A stretch of DNA of 43,266 nucleotides from Pseudomonas cyclaminis (GCF_015163715.1 NZ_JADDUM010000227.1:1-43266), one strand, 5' to 3'; positions 7,841 to 16,995 are shown, counted from the first letter of the stretch. Made by a program: numbers and translations. The notes: generated from the sequence alone by a model not told the origin.

Positions 7841-8968
7841 TTAGAGATTGCGTGAGATGACCATGCGCTGGATATCGCTGGTGCCTTCGTAAATCTGGCA
7901 GACCCGCACATCGCGGTAGATCCGCTCCAGGGGAAAGTCGCTCAGGTAACCGTAACCGCCCAAGGTTTGCAAGGCAGCCGAACAGACTTTCTCGGCCATT
8001 TCCGAGGCAAACAGCTTGGCCATGGACGCTTCCACCAGCGCTGGTTTGCCGCTGTCGCGCAGGGCGGCGGCGTAATGCACCATTTGCCGGGCCACGGCGA
8101 TCTGCGTGGCCATGTCGGCCAGGCGGAAGGCAACGGCCTGGTGTTCGATCAGTGGCTTGCCGAAACTTTCGCGCTCGCGGGCGTAGTCGCGGGCCGCTTC
8201 AAATGCGGCACGGGCCATGCCCACCGATTGCGAGGCGATGCCCACGCGGCCGCCTTCAAGGTTGGCCAGGGCGATCTTGTAGCCTTCGCCCTCCTCGCCC
8301 AAACGGTTGGCCACCGGAACCTTCAGGTCTTCAAACAGGATCTGGCAGGTGTCGGACGCATGCTGCCCCAGCTTGTCCTCGACCCGCGCCACGCTGTAGC
8401 CCGGCGAGTCGGTGGGCACGATAAACGCGCTGATCCCGCGCTTGCCTGCTGCGGGGTCAGTGACGGCAAACACAATCACCACCCCGGCGTTTTGCCCGGA
8501 GGTGATGAACTGTTTACAGCCATTCAACACGTAGTGGCCGCCGTCCAGGCTTGCGCGGGTTTTCAGGCTGCTGGCGTCGGAGCCGGCCTGGGGTTCGGTC
8601 AGGGCAAAGGCCCCCAGCATGGCTCCGCTGGCCAGGGGCGTGAGGAACTGCGCTTTTTGCTGGTCGTTGCCGAACTTGAGGATCGGCACGCAACCCACCG
8701 AGTTATGCACGCTCATGATGGTGGAGCAGGCCCCGTCACCGGCTGCGATTTCTTCCAGCGCCATGGCGTAGGCCAGGTAGCCGGTATCGCAACCGCCCCA
8801 CTGTTCCGGCACCAGCATGCCGAAAAAGCCCAGTTCGGCCATCTCGCCGATGGCCTCCTTGGGAAAACGGTGCTCGCGGTCCCATTCGGCCGCGAAAGGT
8901 TTGAGGCGTTCCTGGGCAAATTGCCGGGCCGCGTCGCTGATTTGCAGTTGTTCGTCATTGGGCAGCAT
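7841..8968 (-). CDS. Acyl-CoA dehydrogenase, probably short/branched-chain (2-methylbutyryl-CoA)
   Basis: A 375-residue FAD enzyme with the motifs ALTEPQAGSDASSLKTRA and GGYGYLSDFPLERIYRDVRV, and the catalytic base Glu361 in QIYEGTSDIQRMVISRNL. It resembles the other acyl-CoA dehydrogenase in this window along its whole length but belongs to a separate operon, so the two probably split branched substrates between them. Its ATG is preceded by TAAGGAC, in which the stop codon of the thiolase gene supplies the start of the ribosome-binding site. Neighbours (hydratase, SDR dehydrogenase, thiolase) make 2-methylbutyryl-CoA the likeliest substrate. Confidence 0.87.
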   Translation of the reverse strand: MLPNDEQLQISDAARQFAQERLKPFAAEWDREHRFPKEAIGEMAELGFFGMLVPEQWGGCDTGYLAYAMALEEIAAGDGACSTIMSVHNSVGCVPILKFGNDQQKAQFLTPLASGAMLGAFALTEPQAGSDASSLKTRASLDGGHYVLNGCKQFITSGQNAGVVIVFAVTDPAAGKRGISAFIVPTDSPGYSVARVEDKLGQHASDTCQILFEDLKVPVANRLGEEGEGYKIALANLEGGRVGIASQSVGMARAAFEAARDYARERESFGKPLIEHQAVAFRLADMATQIAVARQMVHYAAALRDSGKPALVEASMAKLFASEMAEKVCSAALQTLGGYGYLSDFPLERIYRDVRVCQIYEGTSDIQRMVISRNL

Positions 8969-8980
8969 GGTGGGCAGTCC

Positions 8981-10165
8981 TTAATACAGGCATTCAACGG
9001 CCATGGCCGTGGCTTCACCACCGCCGATGCAGATTGCGGCAACGCCTCGCTTGAGGCCTTTTTGGCGCAGGGCCGAGAGCAAGGTCACCAGGATACGTGC
9101 GCCGGAGGCACCGATCGGATGGCCCAGCGCGCACGCCCCGCCGTGGATATTGACCTTGGCGTGGGGGATTTCCAGCTTGCTCATGGTCACCAGGCTGACC
9201 ACAGCGAAGGCCTCGTTGATCTCGAACAGATCCACCTGATCCAGGCTCCAGCCGGTCTTGCTCATCAGCTTGCGAATCGCACCAACCGGCGCTACCGGAA
9301 ACAGCCCCGGCTCGTCGGCAAAGGCGGCGTGCCCGTGGATGACCGCCAACGGCTTGAGCCCACGCTTGTGCGCTTCGGACTCGCGCATCAGTAACAGCGC
9401 CGCGGCGCCGTCGGAAATCGAGCTGGAGTTCGCCGCTGTCACCGTGCCGCCTTCGCGGAAGGCGGGTTTGAGGCTGGCGATCTTGTCCAGCTTGGCCTTG
9501 GGCGGTTGTTCGTCGTGCAGGATGGTCTTTTGTTCTTTGCCGACAGTGACCTGCACCGGGACGATCTCGGCAGCGAAGTTGCCGTGGGTGATCGCCTCCT
9601 GGGCGCGGGTCAGGGAGGCAATGGCGAAGGCGTCCTGGGCTTCACGGGTGAAGCCGTTATGCAGGGCGCAGTCTTCGGCGAAGGTGCCCATCAGGCGGCC
9701 CTTGTCGTAGGCGTCTTCCAGACCATCGAGAAACATATGATCAAGGACGCGGCCATGGCCCATGCGGTAGCCGCTGCGGGCACGGTCGAGCAGATACGGC
9801 GCGTTGGACATGCTCTCCATGCCGCCGGCAATCACCACATCAACGCTGCCGGCCAGCAGTGAATCATGGGCCAGGATCGTCGCTTCCATGCCCGAGCCGC
9901 ACATCTTGTTAAGGGTGGTGCAGCGGGTGGACTTGTCCAACCCGGCGCCCAACGCCGCTTGCCGTGCCGGTGCCTGGCCCAGGCCGGCGGGGAGTACGCA
10001 GCCGAACAGCACTTCATCCACGGCGTCGGTGGCGATACCGGCGCGCTCGACCGCCGCACGAATCGCGGCCGCGCCGAGTTGAGGTGCGGTCAAGCCCTTG
10101 AGGTCGCCCTGGAACCCGCCCATGGGCGTGCGCACGGCGCTGACAATCACGATGGGATCAGTCAT
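8981..10165 (-). CDS. Thiolase (acetyl-CoA C-acyltransferase)
   Basis: A 394-residue thiolase of the acetoacetyl-CoA thiolase type. The acyl-accepting Cys89 sits in LNKMCGSGMEAT, His349 in CALGHPIGASGARI, and the second cysteine, Cys379, in AAICIGGGEATAMAVE near the end. I start at the ATG at 10165 (MTDPIVIVSAVRTP) because TAAGGAG lies 6 bases upstream, where the SDR stop codon forms part of the site. In this operon the expected reaction is cleavage of 2-methylacetoacetyl-CoA into acetyl-CoA and propionyl-CoA. The order SDR-thiolase-acyl-CoA dehydrogenase-hydratase is the one I recall for the P. putida isoleucine cluster. Confidence 0.9.
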   Translation of the reverse strand: MTDPIVIVSAVRTPMGGFQGDLKGLTAPQLGAAAIRAAVERAGIATDAVDEVLFGCVLPAGLGQAPARQAALGAGLDKSTRCTTLNKMCGSGMEATILAHDSLLAGSVDVVIAGGMESMSNAPYLLDRARSGYRMGHGRVLDHMFLDGLEDAYDKGRLMGTFAEDCALHNGFTREAQDAFAIASLTRAQEAITHGNFAAEIVPVQVTVGKEQKTILHDEQPPKAKLDKIASLKPAFREGGTVTAANSSSISDGAAALLLMRESEAHKRGLKPLAVIHGHAAFADEPGLFPVAPVGAIRKLMSKTGWSLDQVDLFEINEAFAVVSLVTMSKLEIPHAKVNIHGGACALGHPIGASGARILVTLLSALRQKGLKRGVAAICIGGGEATAMAVECLY

Positions 10166-10175
10166 GAAGCACTCC

Positions 10176-10943
10176 TTACTTGGCAGCCATGCGCAAGGCA
10201 CCGTCGAGACGGATCACCTCGCCATTGAGCATGCTGTTTTCAATGATGTGCCGCACCAGTGCGGCGTATTCGGCAGGCTTGCCCAGGCGCGGCGGGAATG
10301 GCACGCCGGCAGCGAGGGAGTCGCGTACTTCGGGGGTCATGCCGGCCATCATCGGGGTTTCGAAGATGCCGGGGGCGATGGTCATGACGCGAATACCGAA
10401 ACGCGCCAACTCACGTGCGGCGGGCAGTGTGAGGCTGGCGATTGCGCCTTTGGACGCAGCATACGCGGCTTGGCCGATTTGCCCGTCGAACGCAGCGACG
10501 GACGCGGTATTGATGATCACGCCGCGTTCACCGTCTGCATTCGCTTCGGTCTCAGCAATGGCGGCGGCGGCCAGGCGCAACAGGTTGAAGCTGCCGATCA
10601 GGTTGACGTTGATCACCTGGGCGAAGCTCGCCAGACCGTGAGGGCCGTTCTTGCCGAGGATTTTTTCGCCCCGCACCACACCGGCGCAGTTGACCAGCCC
10701 GTGCAAACCGCCAAAGGCCGCGACGGTGGCCTGCACGGCAGCTTCGGCAGCCGCTTCCTGGCTGATATCGGCCACGCTGCTGCGCGCGTTATCGCCCAAC
10801 TGCACGGCCTTGGCCGCCACGGCCTCGGCGTTCAGGTCCACCAGCATCACCTTGGCGCCCGCCGCAACCAGCATCTCGGCGGTGGCCGCGCCGAGGCCCG
10901 AAGCGCCGCCGCTGACCAGAAAAACCTTGTTTTCAATCTGCAT
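10176..10943 (-). CDS. SDR-family 3-hydroxyacyl-CoA dehydrogenase, probably 3-hydroxy-2-methylbutyryl-CoA dehydrogenase
   Basis: A 255-residue short-chain dehydrogenase of the human HSD17B10 type, which oxidises 3-hydroxy-2-methylbutyryl-CoA with NAD+. The glycine-rich cofactor motif GGASGLG is at 12-18 and the acidic residue after the second strand (VDLN, about 36-38) fits NAD(H). The NAG-type motif NCAG is at 85-88, the catalytic Ser148 in NTASVA, and the YxxxK pair is Tyr161/Lys165. Two ATGs stand side by side (10946 and 10943). The second gives the better spacing, 7 to 8 bases, from AAGGA and yields the usual MQIENKV start. First gene of the minus-strand operon; the promoter should lie in 10947-11163, where I see no convincing match. 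Confidence 0.87.
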   Translation of the reverse strand: MQIENKVFLVSGGASGLGAATAEMLVAAGAKVMLVDLNAEAVAAKAVQLGDNARSSVADISQEAAAEAAVQATVAAFGGLHGLVNCAGVVRGEKILGKNGPHGLASFAQVINVNLIGSFNLLRLAAAAIAETEANADGERGVIINTASVAAFDGQIGQAAYAASKGAIASLTLPAARELARFGIRVMTIAPGIFETPMMAGMTPEVRDSLAAGVPFPPRLGKPAEYAALVRHIIENSMLNGEVIRLDGALRMAAK

Positions 10944-11163
10944 CATTGTTTCCTTGAACGATGGACCGGGTAACCTGCATATGGGCCAGATATTCCCTTG
11001 CGCGCTGCATAGCGGCAATGGTCAAAGCCTTCAACATGGCTGACTGGTTTGGCCAAGAGTGCCTTGATCATAGACCCCACCAATCAGCCCGTTGGCCCAA
11101 GCGATTGGACGCCCTCCCCGCCAGCTTCTAACCTGATGGCCTGCGCCACCAAAGAAGCCTTCC

Positions 11164-12057
11164 ATGATCGTGCGTCCCAAACCCAATCTCCTGGGTATCC
11201 TGTTTTCCCTCAAGGGCTCGATTGCCAAGCGCATTGCCCTGCGCAGCCTGCTGGTCACGTTGCTGGCGTCGGTGATTGTGCTTGTGGAGACCCTGCACCC
11301 TGCGTATTTCTCCAAGGTCAACGCAACGCCTTTCACCTTGCTCGGGCTGTCGCTGTCGATCTTCATGAGTTTTCGCAACAACGCCTGCTATGACCGCTGG
11401 TGGGAAGGCCGCAAGCAATTGGGGCAGATGATCATTGAGGTACGCTCGCTGATTCGTGAAACCCAGGTGCTCACCGATACGGCTGAACGTGCACGCCTGC
11501 TACGCGGCTTAGTTGGTTTTGCCCACGGGTTGATCGCACGTCTGCGCCATGAAAATGAAGCCCAGGCGATACAGCCGTGGGCCAGCGTGGAAGCGGACCA
11601 CCCCAACCTCCCCGACCGTGTGCTGCAGCAACTGGGCGCGCGGTTTTCGCTGCTGGCTGATCAAGGCGTCATCAGCGAATGGCGCTACACCCAGCTGGAA
11701 ACCCGCCTGGTCAGCCTGAGCCAGGTACAGGCCTCCTGTGAGCGGATCAAGACTACGCCGCTGCCCTTCCCTTACACCTTGTTGCTGCACCGCACCATCT
11801 ACCTGTTTTGCATTCTGCTGCCCTTTGCCATGGCTGAGCCCCTGGGCTGGTTGACACCCGTGTTCACTGCCATCGTCAGCTACACGTTTTTTGGCCTGGA
11901 TGAAATCGGCGATGACCTGGAAGACCCGTTCGGCTTCGATGAAAACGACCTGCCCTGCAATGCGCTCCTGCGCACCCTGGAACGTGAAATTCTTGCTGCG
12001 CTGGGCGAAACCGAACTGCCACCACCACTGGAGCCAGTGGAGTACGTGCTGACCTGA
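11164..12057 (+). CDS. Bestrophin-family (YneE-like) membrane protein
   Basis: A 297-residue protein of the bacterial bestrophin/UPF0187 family, which form pentameric ion channels in the inner membrane. The signature region is present: PFTLLGLSLSIFMSFRNNACYDRWWEGRKQLG (about residues 58-90, two parts joined here by family resemblance). A second hydrophobic pair follows around 200-245 (TIYLFCILLPFAM and FTAIVSYTFFGLDEIG), then the conserved acidic stretch DDLEDPFGFDENDLP, equivalent to the calcium-clasp region of animal bestrophins. Length is normal. It stands alone; the TPR gene 77 bases downstream may share its transcript. The ion passed is not readable from sequence. Confidence 0.87.
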   Translation: MIVRPKPNLLGILFSLKGSIAKRIALRSLLVTLLASVIVLVETLHPAYFSKVNATPFTLLGLSLSIFMSFRNNACYDRWWEGRKQLGQMIIEVRSLIRETQVLTDTAERARLLRGLVGFAHGLIARLRHENEAQAIQPWASVEADHPNLPDRVLQQLGARFSLLADQGVISEWRYTQLETRLVSLSQVQASCERIKTTPLPFPYTLLLHRTIYLFCILLPFAMAEPLGWLTPVFTAIVSYTFFGLDEIGDDLEDPFGFDENDLPCNALLRTLEREILAALGETELPPPLEPVEYVLT

Positions 12058-12134
12058 TGCCGGTTTGACACCTGCCCTGGTCTGACCGAAGCTGACGGCC
12101 TTTGTAATAGCTGCTCTAGCTTTCGGACGCCTGC

Positions 12135-13193
12135 ATGTCAAAGTCACGCCGTTACGCCATCGTCGGCCTGTGCGCCCTGTTGTTCATTGTGCTGATCACT
12201 TGGTACTTCTCCCGCTCCGCCCCGGTGGCGGTGGCGCCTGCAATTGCCCATGGTTATTCCAAGGCCCTGAAGCAGGCGCGCAACGGCGAACCGGGCGCCG
12301 CACGTGTGCTGTATCAGCAATTGGGCCGCCCGGACCTGACTGATGAGCGCCGCGCCGCGCTGCATGCCGAACTGCACAATTACCCGAGCCCCCAGGCCCT
12401 GAAGCTGGCGGATAAAGACCTGGGCAATGACTCGCCCGTGGTCCGCGAAGCGGCGATCCACAGCATTGTCGGCCTGGTTCCCACGGGCCAGCGCACCCTG
12501 TTGCTCGGTCCGGCGCTGGATGACCCCGAACAGAGCGTGCGCTTTGCCGCCGCCAATGCCTTGCTCGGCCTGTCGCCGGACACCCTTGGCCTGTACTTCG
12601 GGCCGTTGCAACAGGTGCTGGATGAATTCGTAAAACACCTCAAGACCCAGCCCGAAACCGCCGAGGGCTGGATTCAACTGGCACGCCTCTACATCCACAG
12701 CGCCCTGCTGCCTGAGGCGCAACACGCCCTGGAGCAGGCGATGCGTTTGCAGCCGGACAACCTGCAGGCCGTGGTTGCGCAAATCGAGCTGCTGGACAAG
12801 CAAGGCAAGACTGACGAATCACGCCAACTACTGGCCCGACAGTTGGCGGCGCACCCCGAATCCGCCTACCTGCAACACGCCCTCGGCATGTGGTTGCTGC
12901 ACCATGGCGAGCGGCCTTATGCGCTGCTCGGCCTGTCCAAAGCGGTGGAGCTGGAGCCGGACAACCAGGATTACCGCTACGACCTGGCCACCACCCTGCA
13001 CGACCAGCAGGAACTGGAGGCCGCGCAGCGCCAATTGGAGGAAATCGTCCAGCGTCACCCGGCCAATCGCAAGGCGCGAGTGTTGCTGGTCAACTACTGG
13101 AAAGAGAGTGGGCAGTTGCAGAATGTCCAGGTGCTACTGGCTCAGCTTGAGCAACAAAACCCGGACGATCCGGCGTTGCAGCAAGGTCTGTAG
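12135..13193 (+). CDS. Membrane-anchored TPR/HEAT-like repeat protein
   Basis: A 352-residue protein with one N-terminal membrane anchor (YAIVGLCALLFIVLITWYF, residues 7-25) and no cleavage site, so the body should face the periplasm. Residues about 90-145 look like short HEAT-type repeats (SPVVREAAIHSIVGL, QSVRFAAANALLGL). Residues about 165-345 form four to five tetratricopeptide repeats, for example AEGWIQLARLYIHSALLPEA and LQHALGMWLLHHGERPYALL. Such proteins act as scaffolds or chaperones. No enzymatic motif is visible. The ribosome-binding site is weak, and the start at 12135 is chosen because it is the only one ahead of the anchor. Confidence 0.75.
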   Translation: MSKSRRYAIVGLCALLFIVLITWYFSRSAPVAVAPAIAHGYSKALKQARNGEPGAARVLYQQLGRPDLTDERRAALHAELHNYPSPQALKLADKDLGNDSPVVREAAIHSIVGLVPTGQRTLLLGPALDDPEQSVRFAAANALLGLSPDTLGLYFGPLQQVLDEFVKHLKTQPETAEGWIQLARLYIHSALLPEAQHALEQAMRLQPDNLQAVVAQIELLDKQGKTDESRQLLARQLAAHPESAYLQHALGMWLLHHGERPYALLGLSKAVELEPDNQDYRYDLATTLHDQQELEAAQRQLEEIVQRHPANRKARVLLVNYWKESGQLQNVQVLLAQLEQQNPDDPALQQGL

Positions 13194-13227
13194 AGTCGTC
13201 CTGCGCTTACAATTTGAAGCAAATGTG

Positions 13228-13254
13228 GAACGGTTGCAAAGTGCCACGGTCAAG
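13228..13254 (+). promoter_or_regulatory. Possible AlgU (RpoE-type) promoter
   Basis: GAACGG (13228-13233), 16 bases, then TCAAG (13250-13254) resembles the AlgU/sigma-22 consensus GAACTT-N16/17-TCTGA. It lies 60 bases ahead of the proposed start of the KaiC-like gene. Only the GAAC and TC cores match, so this is a weak candidate; envelope-stress control of a KaiC/kinase operon would make sense. Confidence 0.3.
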
Positions 13255-13313
13255 TAAACATGGCGTGTCGCAACGGGCATGCCTTCTACTTGTACGTGAC
13301 CCGAGGGCACTTC

Positions 13314-14812
13314 TTGTCTACATCCAAAGAGCTGTTCAGTGAAAAGGCGGCCATCGGCATCGACGGTCTTGATGACATTCTGTCCGGCGGGCTATCCCGC
13401 AGCCATCTGTTCCTGCTGGAAGGCGAACCCGGCACCGGTAAAACCACCGTGGCGCTGCATTTCCTCCAGGCTGGGGCGAAAAACGGCGAGCGATCCTTGT
13501 ACATCACCTTGTCGGAAACTGAGCGCGAGCTGCGCCAGGGTGCCAAGTCCCATGCTGGGACCTGGATGACAACATCCATATTTTTGAGCTGACCCCACCG
13601 GAAAGCCTGCTCAATGCAGAGCACCAGCAAAGCCTGCTGTATTCCTCAGACCTTGAACTGGGTGAAGCCACGCGGCAGATTTTTGAGGTGGTGGAACGGG
13701 TCAAGCCGACCCGCGTGGTCATCGACAGCCTCTCCGAGATCCGCCTGCTGGCGCAGAGTTCGTTGCGTTATCGCCGGCAGATCCTCGCAATCAAGCACTA
13801 CTTCGTGCGCTATGACGCCACTGTCCTGCTGCTGGACGACCTGACCACCGAGTCCCTGGATAAAACCGTGCACAGCGTGGCCCACGGCGTGATCCGCCTG
13901 GAAGAATTGACGCCAACCTACGGCGCCGAACGCCGCCGCGTGCGGGTAGTGAAATACCGTGGCCAGAAGTATCGCGGCGGTTTCCACGACTTCACCATCA
14001 TGCAGGACGGCGTGCACGTGTTCCCGCGCTTGGTAGCGGCTGAGCATCGCGGTGGCTACAACCGCCAGACGCTCTCCAGTGGCATCAGCGAGATGGACGC
14101 TCTGCTGGGCGGTGGTATCGAAACCGGCTCCAGCAGCCTGATCCTCGGCCCGGCCGGTACCGGTAAATCGCTGATCTCGATGATCTTTGCCGCCGCCGCG
14201 GTGTCACGGGGTGAAAAGGCTGCACTGTTTATTTTCGACGAAGAGCTGGGGCTGCTGTTCGAGCGCATGAAAAACATGGGCATCGACCTCGAAGCGCTGC
14301 AGGCCACTGGCAACCTGATGATCGAACAAGTGGACGCTGCCGAGCTGTCCCCTGGCGAGTTCTCCCACCGGGTGCGCCGCGCCGTCGACGAAGCGGGCAT
14401 CAAAACCGTGGTGATCGACAGCATCAATGGTTACCAGGCAGCAATGCCGGAAGAAAATGCGCTGATCCTGCACATGCACGAACTGCTGCTGTACCTCAAC
14501 CGTCGTGGCGCGGCCACCTTCATGACTGTCGCCCAGCATGGGCTGGTGGGCGATATGCAAGCGCCGGTCGACATCACCTACCTGGCCGACACCGTGATTC
14601 TGCTGCGTTACTTCGAAGCCTTGGGCAAAGTCCGCCGTGCGATTTCGATCATCAAGAAACGTACCGGTGCCCACGAGTCGACCATTCGTGAGTACCGCAT
14701 CGGCAGCCGTGGCCTGACCGTCGGCGAGCCGCTGGACAACTTCCAGGGCGTACTGCGCGGCATCCCGACCTACATGGGGGCCGGCTCCCCTTTGCTCAAG
14801 GATGAGGGATAG
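13314..14812 (+). CDS. KaiC-like double RecA-domain ATPase, frameshifted near base 13554
   Basis: A two-domain ATPase of the KaiC/RAD55 superfamily, about 499 residues once one missing G is restored. The first domain has Walker A GEPGTGKTT (37-45) and the catalytic-type SETERE segment; the second has GPAGTGKSL (279-287) and DEELGLLFERM. At 13551 the sequence reads CATGCTGGG where CAT GGC TGG is expected. Restoring the G joins AKSH to WDLDDNIHIFELTPPESLL without a gap. I choose the TTG at 13314 because GAGGG stands 6 bases upstream and it gives an (M)STSKELFSEKAAIGI start. The KaiC phosphosite pair Ser-Thr corresponds here to Thr-Tyr (DITYLADT). No KaiA or KaiB is in the window. The stop overlaps the start of the hybrid kinase (TAGTG), so the two are translationally coupled. 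Confidence 0.85.
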
Positions 14813-16494
14813 TGCCCACTCTACCTGGCATCTCCGAGCGGGCGATCATCCTGGCCCCCGTAGGGCGCGACAGCTCGCTGGCACTGATGATGCTCAACGA
14901 GGCCGGCTACACCGGCATCGTCGCGACCCACCTGCCAATGCTGTGCGACGCGCTGGAACACGGCGCGGGCCTGCTGATCATCGCCGCCGAAGCATTGCGC
15001 GGTGTCGACCTGGAGCCCCTGCTGGAGTACTTGCACCAGCAGCCGGCCTGGTCGGATATGCCCATCGTGCTGATGACCCACCATGGCGGCAGCGAGCAGA
15101 ATGGCTCCTCCCAGTTCAGCGGCTTGCTCGGCAACGTCACCTTTCTGGAGCGGCCCTTCCACCCCGTGACGCTGATCAGCCTGGTCAGCACCGCCCTGCG
15201 CGGCCGTCGCCGGCAGTATGAGGCGCGTGACCGCCTGATCGACTTGAGCGAAAGCGAACTGCGCCTGCAACGCACCCTGGAAACCCTCGAACAGCAAGTC
15301 GAGGAGCGCACGGCCCAACTGCGTCACAACGAAGAGGCCCTGCGCCAATCACAGAAAATGGAAGCCGTCGGCCAATTGACCGGCGGCATCGCCCATGACT
15401 TCAACAATATGCTCACCGGGATCATCGGCAGCCTGGAGCTGCTGCGAAGGCGTGTGTCCCGTGGCAAATTGGACGACCTCGACAGCCTGATCGACCTGGG
15501 TGTCACCTCGGCCAACCGCGCAGCCGGGCTGACCCATCGGTTGCTGGCATTCTCCCGACGCCAATCCCTGGACTCCAAACCCGTGGAGATCAACACGTTG
15601 GTCACGTCCATGGGCGAGTTACTGCAGCGCAGCATCAATGAAAGCATCAAGCTGGACATGCGCCTGACCGACCAACTGTGGACCGCCGAGGCTGACCCCA
15701 ACCAACTGGAAAGCGCCCTGCTCAACCTGGTTCTCAATGCCCGTGATGCGATGCCCAATGGTGGCAAGCTGATCGTTGAAACCACCAATCGCCACCTCGA
15801 CAGCGTGTTCACCGCCGCCTTTGGCGCTTTGACGCCCGGGGACTACGTGGAGCTGAGCGTCAACGACACCGGGTGTGGCATTCCACAGAGTGTGATGGGC
15901 CGGGTGTTCGATCCGTTTTTCACCACCAAGCCGATTGGTCAAGGCACCGGGTTGGGGTTGTCGATGATCTACGGGTTTGCCCGACAGTCCCATGGCCATG
16001 TGACCATTCACAGTGAGGTGGGCGTCGGCACCACCGTCAGCCTGTTTCTGCCGCGATTCAGCGGCGAAGTCACTCAGGATGAAGCGGCTGATACAGCGCT
16101 GCTGCCGTCCGCCAATGCTGGGGAAACCGTACTCATCGTCGAAGATGACCCCGCCGTGCGGGTATTGGTCAGCGCGGTGCTGACGGAATTGGGCTACGCC
16201 TTTGTTGAAGCGGGTGATGCCGATACGGCGGTGCCGATCATCGAGTCTGACCAACGCATCGATCTACTGATCAGCGACGTGGGCTTACCGGGCATGAATG
16301 GCCGGCAATTGGCCGAAATCGGCCGTCAGATTCGACCGGAATTGAAGGTCTTGTTTATTACCGGGTACGCCGAGCATGCGGCGGTACGCGGGGGGTTTCT
16401 CGACCCAGGCATGCAGCTGATCACCAAGCCGTTTACCTTTGATCTATTGACGGCGAAGGTACGGGAGATGATTCAGCTGCAGCCCAGGGATTGA
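14812..16494 (+). CDS. Hybrid sensor histidine kinase with degenerate N-terminal receiver and C-terminal receiver
   Basis: A 560-residue soluble kinase. Residues 8-130 fold like a receiver but lack the phospho-acceptor aspartate: the strand that normally ends in Asp reads LLIIAAEAL. A coiled-coil linker (about 145-180) follows, then the dimerisation domain with the phospho-accepting His195 in GGIAHDFNNM, the ATPase domain (NLVLNARDAMPNGG, VNDTGCGI, GTGLGLSMIYGF), and a C-terminal receiver with Asp489 in ISDVGLPGMNG. There is no membrane segment, so input must come from inside the cell. It starts with GTG overlapping the KaiC-like stop by one base, an arrangement that suggests the KaiC-like ATPase is its partner or input. 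The output is unknown. Confidence 0.88.
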   Translation: MPTLPGISERAIILAPVGRDSSLALMMLNEAGYTGIVATHLPMLCDALEHGAGLLIIAAEALRGVDLEPLLEYLHQQPAWSDMPIVLMTHHGGSEQNGSSQFSGLLGNVTFLERPFHPVTLISLVSTALRGRRRQYEARDRLIDLSESELRLQRTLETLEQQVEERTAQLRHNEEALRQSQKMEAVGQLTGGIAHDFNNMLTGIIGSLELLRRRVSRGKLDDLDSLIDLGVTSANRAAGLTHRLLAFSRRQSLDSKPVEINTLVTSMGELLQRSINESIKLDMRLTDQLWTAEADPNQLESALLNLVLNARDAMPNGGKLIVETTNRHLDSVFTAAFGALTPGDYVELSVNDTGCGIPQSVMGRVFDPFFTTKPIGQGTGLGLSMIYGFARQSHGHVTIHSEVGVGTTVSLFLPRFSGEVTQDEAADTALLPSANAGETVLIVEDDPAVRVLVSAVLTELGYAFVEAGDADTAVPIIESDQRIDLLISDVGLPGMNGRQLAEIGRQIRPELKVLFITGYAEHAAVRGGFLDPGMQLITKPFTFDLLTAKVREMIQLQPRD

Positions 16495-16503
16495 GTCAGC
16501 GGG

Positions 16504-16662
16504 TCAGCCTGTCAGCTCGCTGTAGGTTTTGGTGACTGCTGCTGTGTCGGCGGCAACGGTCGACCGTGTTTCATATACATCAGGCACGGGGCACTGATGA
16601 TCAATGACCATGCAGGCAGCACGTTGCTTGAACTCGCGGGTATAGACCTTTCTTTTGTTCAT
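16504..16662 (-). pseudogene. Relic of an IS3-type transposase OrfA
   Basis: A 52-codon reading frame starting at an ATG with a strong GGAGGA site three bases upstream. Its first 28 residues (MNKRKVYTREFKQRAACMVI, then DHQCPVPD) have the KR-x-YTxEFKxxAAxxV pattern that opens IS3/IS911-family OrfA proteins, which bind the element ends through an N-terminal helix-turn-helix. The remainder (YETRSTVAADTAAV and on) no longer matches the helix-turn-helix or leucine zipper, and the protein stops early. The rest of the insertion sequence is missing. It marks past mobile-element activity beside giant gene A. Confidence 0.6.
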
Positions 16663-16902
16663 GGATCCTCCAATTGGGCGAAATCATATCGCCCTTAAGA
16701 AGTGTCCGGAATCATTAGGCGAGGTCATTAATGGTTATGGACTGTCCGTAAGTTCCTTTTTTATACGGAGGACAGTGTTGCAAATATTACGAAGCGCAAC
16801 CGACTGGATCAGGATCGACGCGTTGCGCGTGACCAGACTCTTTCATGGCCTTGAGTAAACATTGCATTGATATATCCAGATACTAAGCGTACTGCGACGG
16901 AG

Positions 16903-16931
16903 GGAACCGAAATACAGCTTTGGGTATAAAG
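16903..16931 (+). promoter_or_regulatory. GGAACC half-site, possible ECF/HrpL-type promoter of giant gene A
   Basis: GGAACC (16903-16908) is the exact -35 element of HrpL-dependent promoters. At the expected N16 spacing the sequence is TATAAAG (16925-16931), not CCACNNA. It lies 65 bases ahead of the ATG. Only half the signal is present, so control by HrpL is doubtful; a different -10, possibly sigma-70-like, may be used. Confidence 0.25.
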
Positions 16932-16995
16932 ACCTACATCAGGAGAAGGGATTATTTAGCCCTGATGCCCTTTGAAATTACCCAATGAGCCACGA

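Larger units (their letters stand above)
16495..16995. other. Gene-poor stretch ahead of giant gene A
   Basis: About 500 bases, visibly richer in A and T than the flanks. It holds a transposase relic on the minus strand (16504-16662), an inverted repeat ACTGTCC/GGACAGT around 16741-16776 that may be an element end, a GGAACC hexamer at 16903-16908 discussed under promoters, and the leader of giant gene A. No other credible coding region is seen. Confidence 0.6.

Noticed and set aside
13236..13248. GGAACG...CCAC upstream of the KaiC-like gene as an hrp box
   Set aside because: Only 11 bases separate the two parts, far short of the 15-16 needed.
13260..13262. ATG as the start of the KaiC-like gene
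   Set aside because: No ribosome-binding site, and it adds 18 residues without family resemblance; the TTG at 13314 has GAGGG at proper distance.
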